Part shown: positions 5,071 to 5,911 of the stretch, one piece after another
Layout: each line of letters opens with the position of its first letter
Numbering within the stretch: position 1 is the first letter of the stretch
From: Verrucomicrobiota bacterium
GTDB taxonomy: Bacteria > Verrucomicrobiota > Verrucomicrobiia > Limisphaerales > UBA1096
DNA: 5,911 bases
Reading direction: 5' to 3'
Assembly (NCBI GenBank): GCA_030747575.1
Contig: JASLKI010000103.1
Coordinates: forward strand, 1-5,911
Made by a program: the position numbers and the translations under genes
The notes under the pieces: model-generated
The model's database searches: none
Told to the model about the DNA's origin: nothing
Seen by the model: only the letters and a program-made list of their open reading frames with translations

Positions 5071-5808
5071 CTACTCGGTGCGGTAGCGCACGGTGACGAC
5101 AGCGCGCACTTTCTTCTCGATGCTCGACGTGTCGTACATGCCCCAGCTTGCGGTCTCAGTGGAGTTGGGCCGGGTGATCTGGAAGATGCCCTGCGAGGCG
5201 GAGATGATGTTGGCCACGCGGTTGCCGCTGCTCCTGGCCAGGCGCTCGGCCCGGAGTTGGGCGTTCTCGGCGGCCTGCTCGAGCAAATCCAGTTTCAAGT
5301 CCTCGAGCTTGGTGTAGTAAAAACTGGGCGGGTAGGAACGAAATGCGATGCCCTCCCGGATGAGTTGCGTGGACTCCTTGGCCAAGCGCTTGGCCAAAGC
5401 GACGTCGGTCGTCGTGACGGTGAATGTCTGGGTGAGCGTGTGGCTCTCGATTTCCGAGGTGGCGTGGCCCTTGGCATCGCGCTTGTAATGGGCGCTCGCG
5501 TTGATGGTGCCCTCCTCGATGGCCTCCGCGGTGACGCTCTGCTGAAGCAGGAAATTAATTGTGGTGGTGAACTGTTTTTGGAGTTCATCATAGCCGCCGG
5601 CCAAGTCGGCGGCCCGGTGCGTGATCTGCCCTCGCCACGTGGCGAGGTCGGCGGTGATCTCCTTTTCGGCGACGCCCTTGACCGTGACGCCGTCCGTCAC
5701 AGACCGCATTTTTTCGAGCGCCCGGCCGCCGATGAGCGCCGACACAACCAAACCCAGCGACAAGATCGCTGCCACGCCGTACCACGGTTGTTTGCCTACA
5801 TCAGCCAC
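5071..5808 (-). CDS. SIMPL-domain (DUF541) protein, membrane-anchored
   Basis: The 245-residue product has an N-terminal hydrophobic helix (about 9-28) followed by a SIMPL/DUF541 domain that fills the rest. Recognisable parts are VTVKGVAEKEITADLATW (41-58), the central region with SHTLTQTFTVTTTDVALAKRL, and the C-terminal WGMYDTSSIEKKVRAVVTVRYRT. Family members (BP26/OMP28 and E. coli YggE types) are periplasmic or membrane-linked, and their biochemical role is poorly known; some are tied to oxidative stress. The start is GTG 5808, preceded by TTGGGGATT as a modest ribosome binding site, and lies inside the end of the upstream gene. The nearby ATG at 5801 is in another frame. A 20-bp palindrome at 5378-5397 encodes the repeated LAK of ALAKRLAKE. 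The two genes are probably co-transcribed, since the starts and stops interlock. Confidence 0.88.
   Translation of the reverse strand: MADVGKQPWYGVAAILSLGLVVSALIGGRALEKMRSVTDGVTVKGVAEKEITADLATWRGQITHRAADLAGGYDELQKQFTTTINFLLQQSVTAEAIEEGTINASAHYKRDAKGHATSEIESHTLTQTFTVTTTDVALAKRLAKESTQLIREGIAFRSYPPSFYYTKLEDLKLDLLEQAAENAQLRAERLARSSGNRVANIISASQGIFQITRPNSTETASWGMYDTSSIEKKVRAVVTVRYRTE
5378..5397. repeat. Perfect 20-bp palindrome within the SIMPL gene
   Basis: The sequence TTGGCCAAGCGCTTGGCCAA equals its own reverse complement. It is coding (LAK-R-LAK on the minus strand), so the repeat in the peptide may be the whole reason. It contains two copies of the octamer GCCAAGCG in opposite orientations. 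Confidence 0.9.
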
Positions 5809-5911
5809 AGAATCCCCAACTGCGCGAAGCCAATCACAAAACCCAGCACAGCGCCAACCCCTTCGATAAACCGAAACTCGCGTTTCATGATACCGAGCAG
5901 CATCTCCTCCA
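5796..5911 (-). CDS. C-terminal end of a probable DUF445 membrane protein (5' part outside the window)
   Basis: On the minus strand, a frame enters from the right edge and runs 37 complete codons to a TAG at 5798-5796. The peptide includes REFRFIEGVGAVLGFVIG and ends GILWLM: a short charged stretch, then one hydrophobic helix to the end. That layout, with a final Gly-rich helix after a K/R-E-(F/L)-x-(F/Y)-I segment, is how DUF445 (YheB-type) membrane proteins end. With so little sequence, the family call is tentative, although the reading frame itself looks real. Its last 13 bases overlap the start of the SIMPL-domain gene, which suggests one transcript. Confidence 0.6.
   Translation of the reverse strand, partial: EEMLLGIMKREFRFIEGVGAVLGFVIGFAQLGILWLM

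Noticed and set aside
1..5911. CRISPR array, insertion sequence, phage or defence system
   Set aside because: No regularly spaced repeats, transposase, integrase or terminal inverted repeats are visible, and all recognisable genes are chromosomal housekeeping or regulatory types.

Overview
This is a GC-rich (about 60% by eye) stretch of bacterial chromosome made mostly of housekeeping genes: a tRNA-Glu, lspA and miaA, an ECF sigma-factor operon, an Mrp-family ATPase, rpsT, a SIMPL-domain protein, and the end of a probable DUF445 membrane protein. There is no phage, transposon, CRISPR array or recognisable defence locus. The host is a Gram-negative-type bacterium, since lipoprotein processing sits beside an ECF sigma factor and an LTxxQ envelope protein. 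The protein flavour and gene mix suggest the PVC group, perhaps Verrucomicrobiota. That placement is an inference from style and was not tested.

Layout. Positions 1-118 hold no confident gene; one short open frame could be the tail of an unidentified protein. tRNA-Glu(UUC), with an encoded CCA, lies on the minus strand at 119-193, with a good sigma70-type promoter just upstream. lspA (337-888) and miaA (885-1793) read rightward and share a 4-base GTGA overlap. A leftward operon converges on them with only 7 bases between stops: ECF sigma factor (3431 to 2814), an unrecognised one-TM protein that I read as a candidate anti-sigma factor (2783 to 2316), and a membrane-anchored LTxxQ (Spy/CpxP/ZraP-like) protein (2322 to 1801). 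A 140-base divergent region separates the sigma gene from mrp (3572-4633, rightward). rpsT (4728-4991) has its own promoter, a structured leader and a strong terminator. On the right, a SIMPL/DUF541 protein (5808 to 5071) and the 3' end of a DUF445-like gene (minus strand, running off the window) overlap by 13 bases.

How the genes fit together. lspA matures lipoproteins, and the sigma operon looks like an envelope- or metal-stress circuit: transcription factor, membrane regulator and extracytoplasmic sensor. A candidate ECF-type promoter in front of the sigma gene would make it self-activating. miaA (tRNA A37 modification), tRNA-Glu and rpsT belong to translation. Mrp belongs to Fe-S or P-loop carrier functions, although this copy lacks the usual CxxC.

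Most worth a second look: (1) the octamer GCCAAGCG, with 13 copies on the two strands, in all three reading frames, and none in the sigma operon; (2) two mutually exclusive hairpins, one terminator-like, directly in front of the rpsT start; (3) a tandem 29-residue repeat in the cytoplasmic half of the putative anti-sigma protein; (4) the loss of both CxxC cysteines in Mrp.
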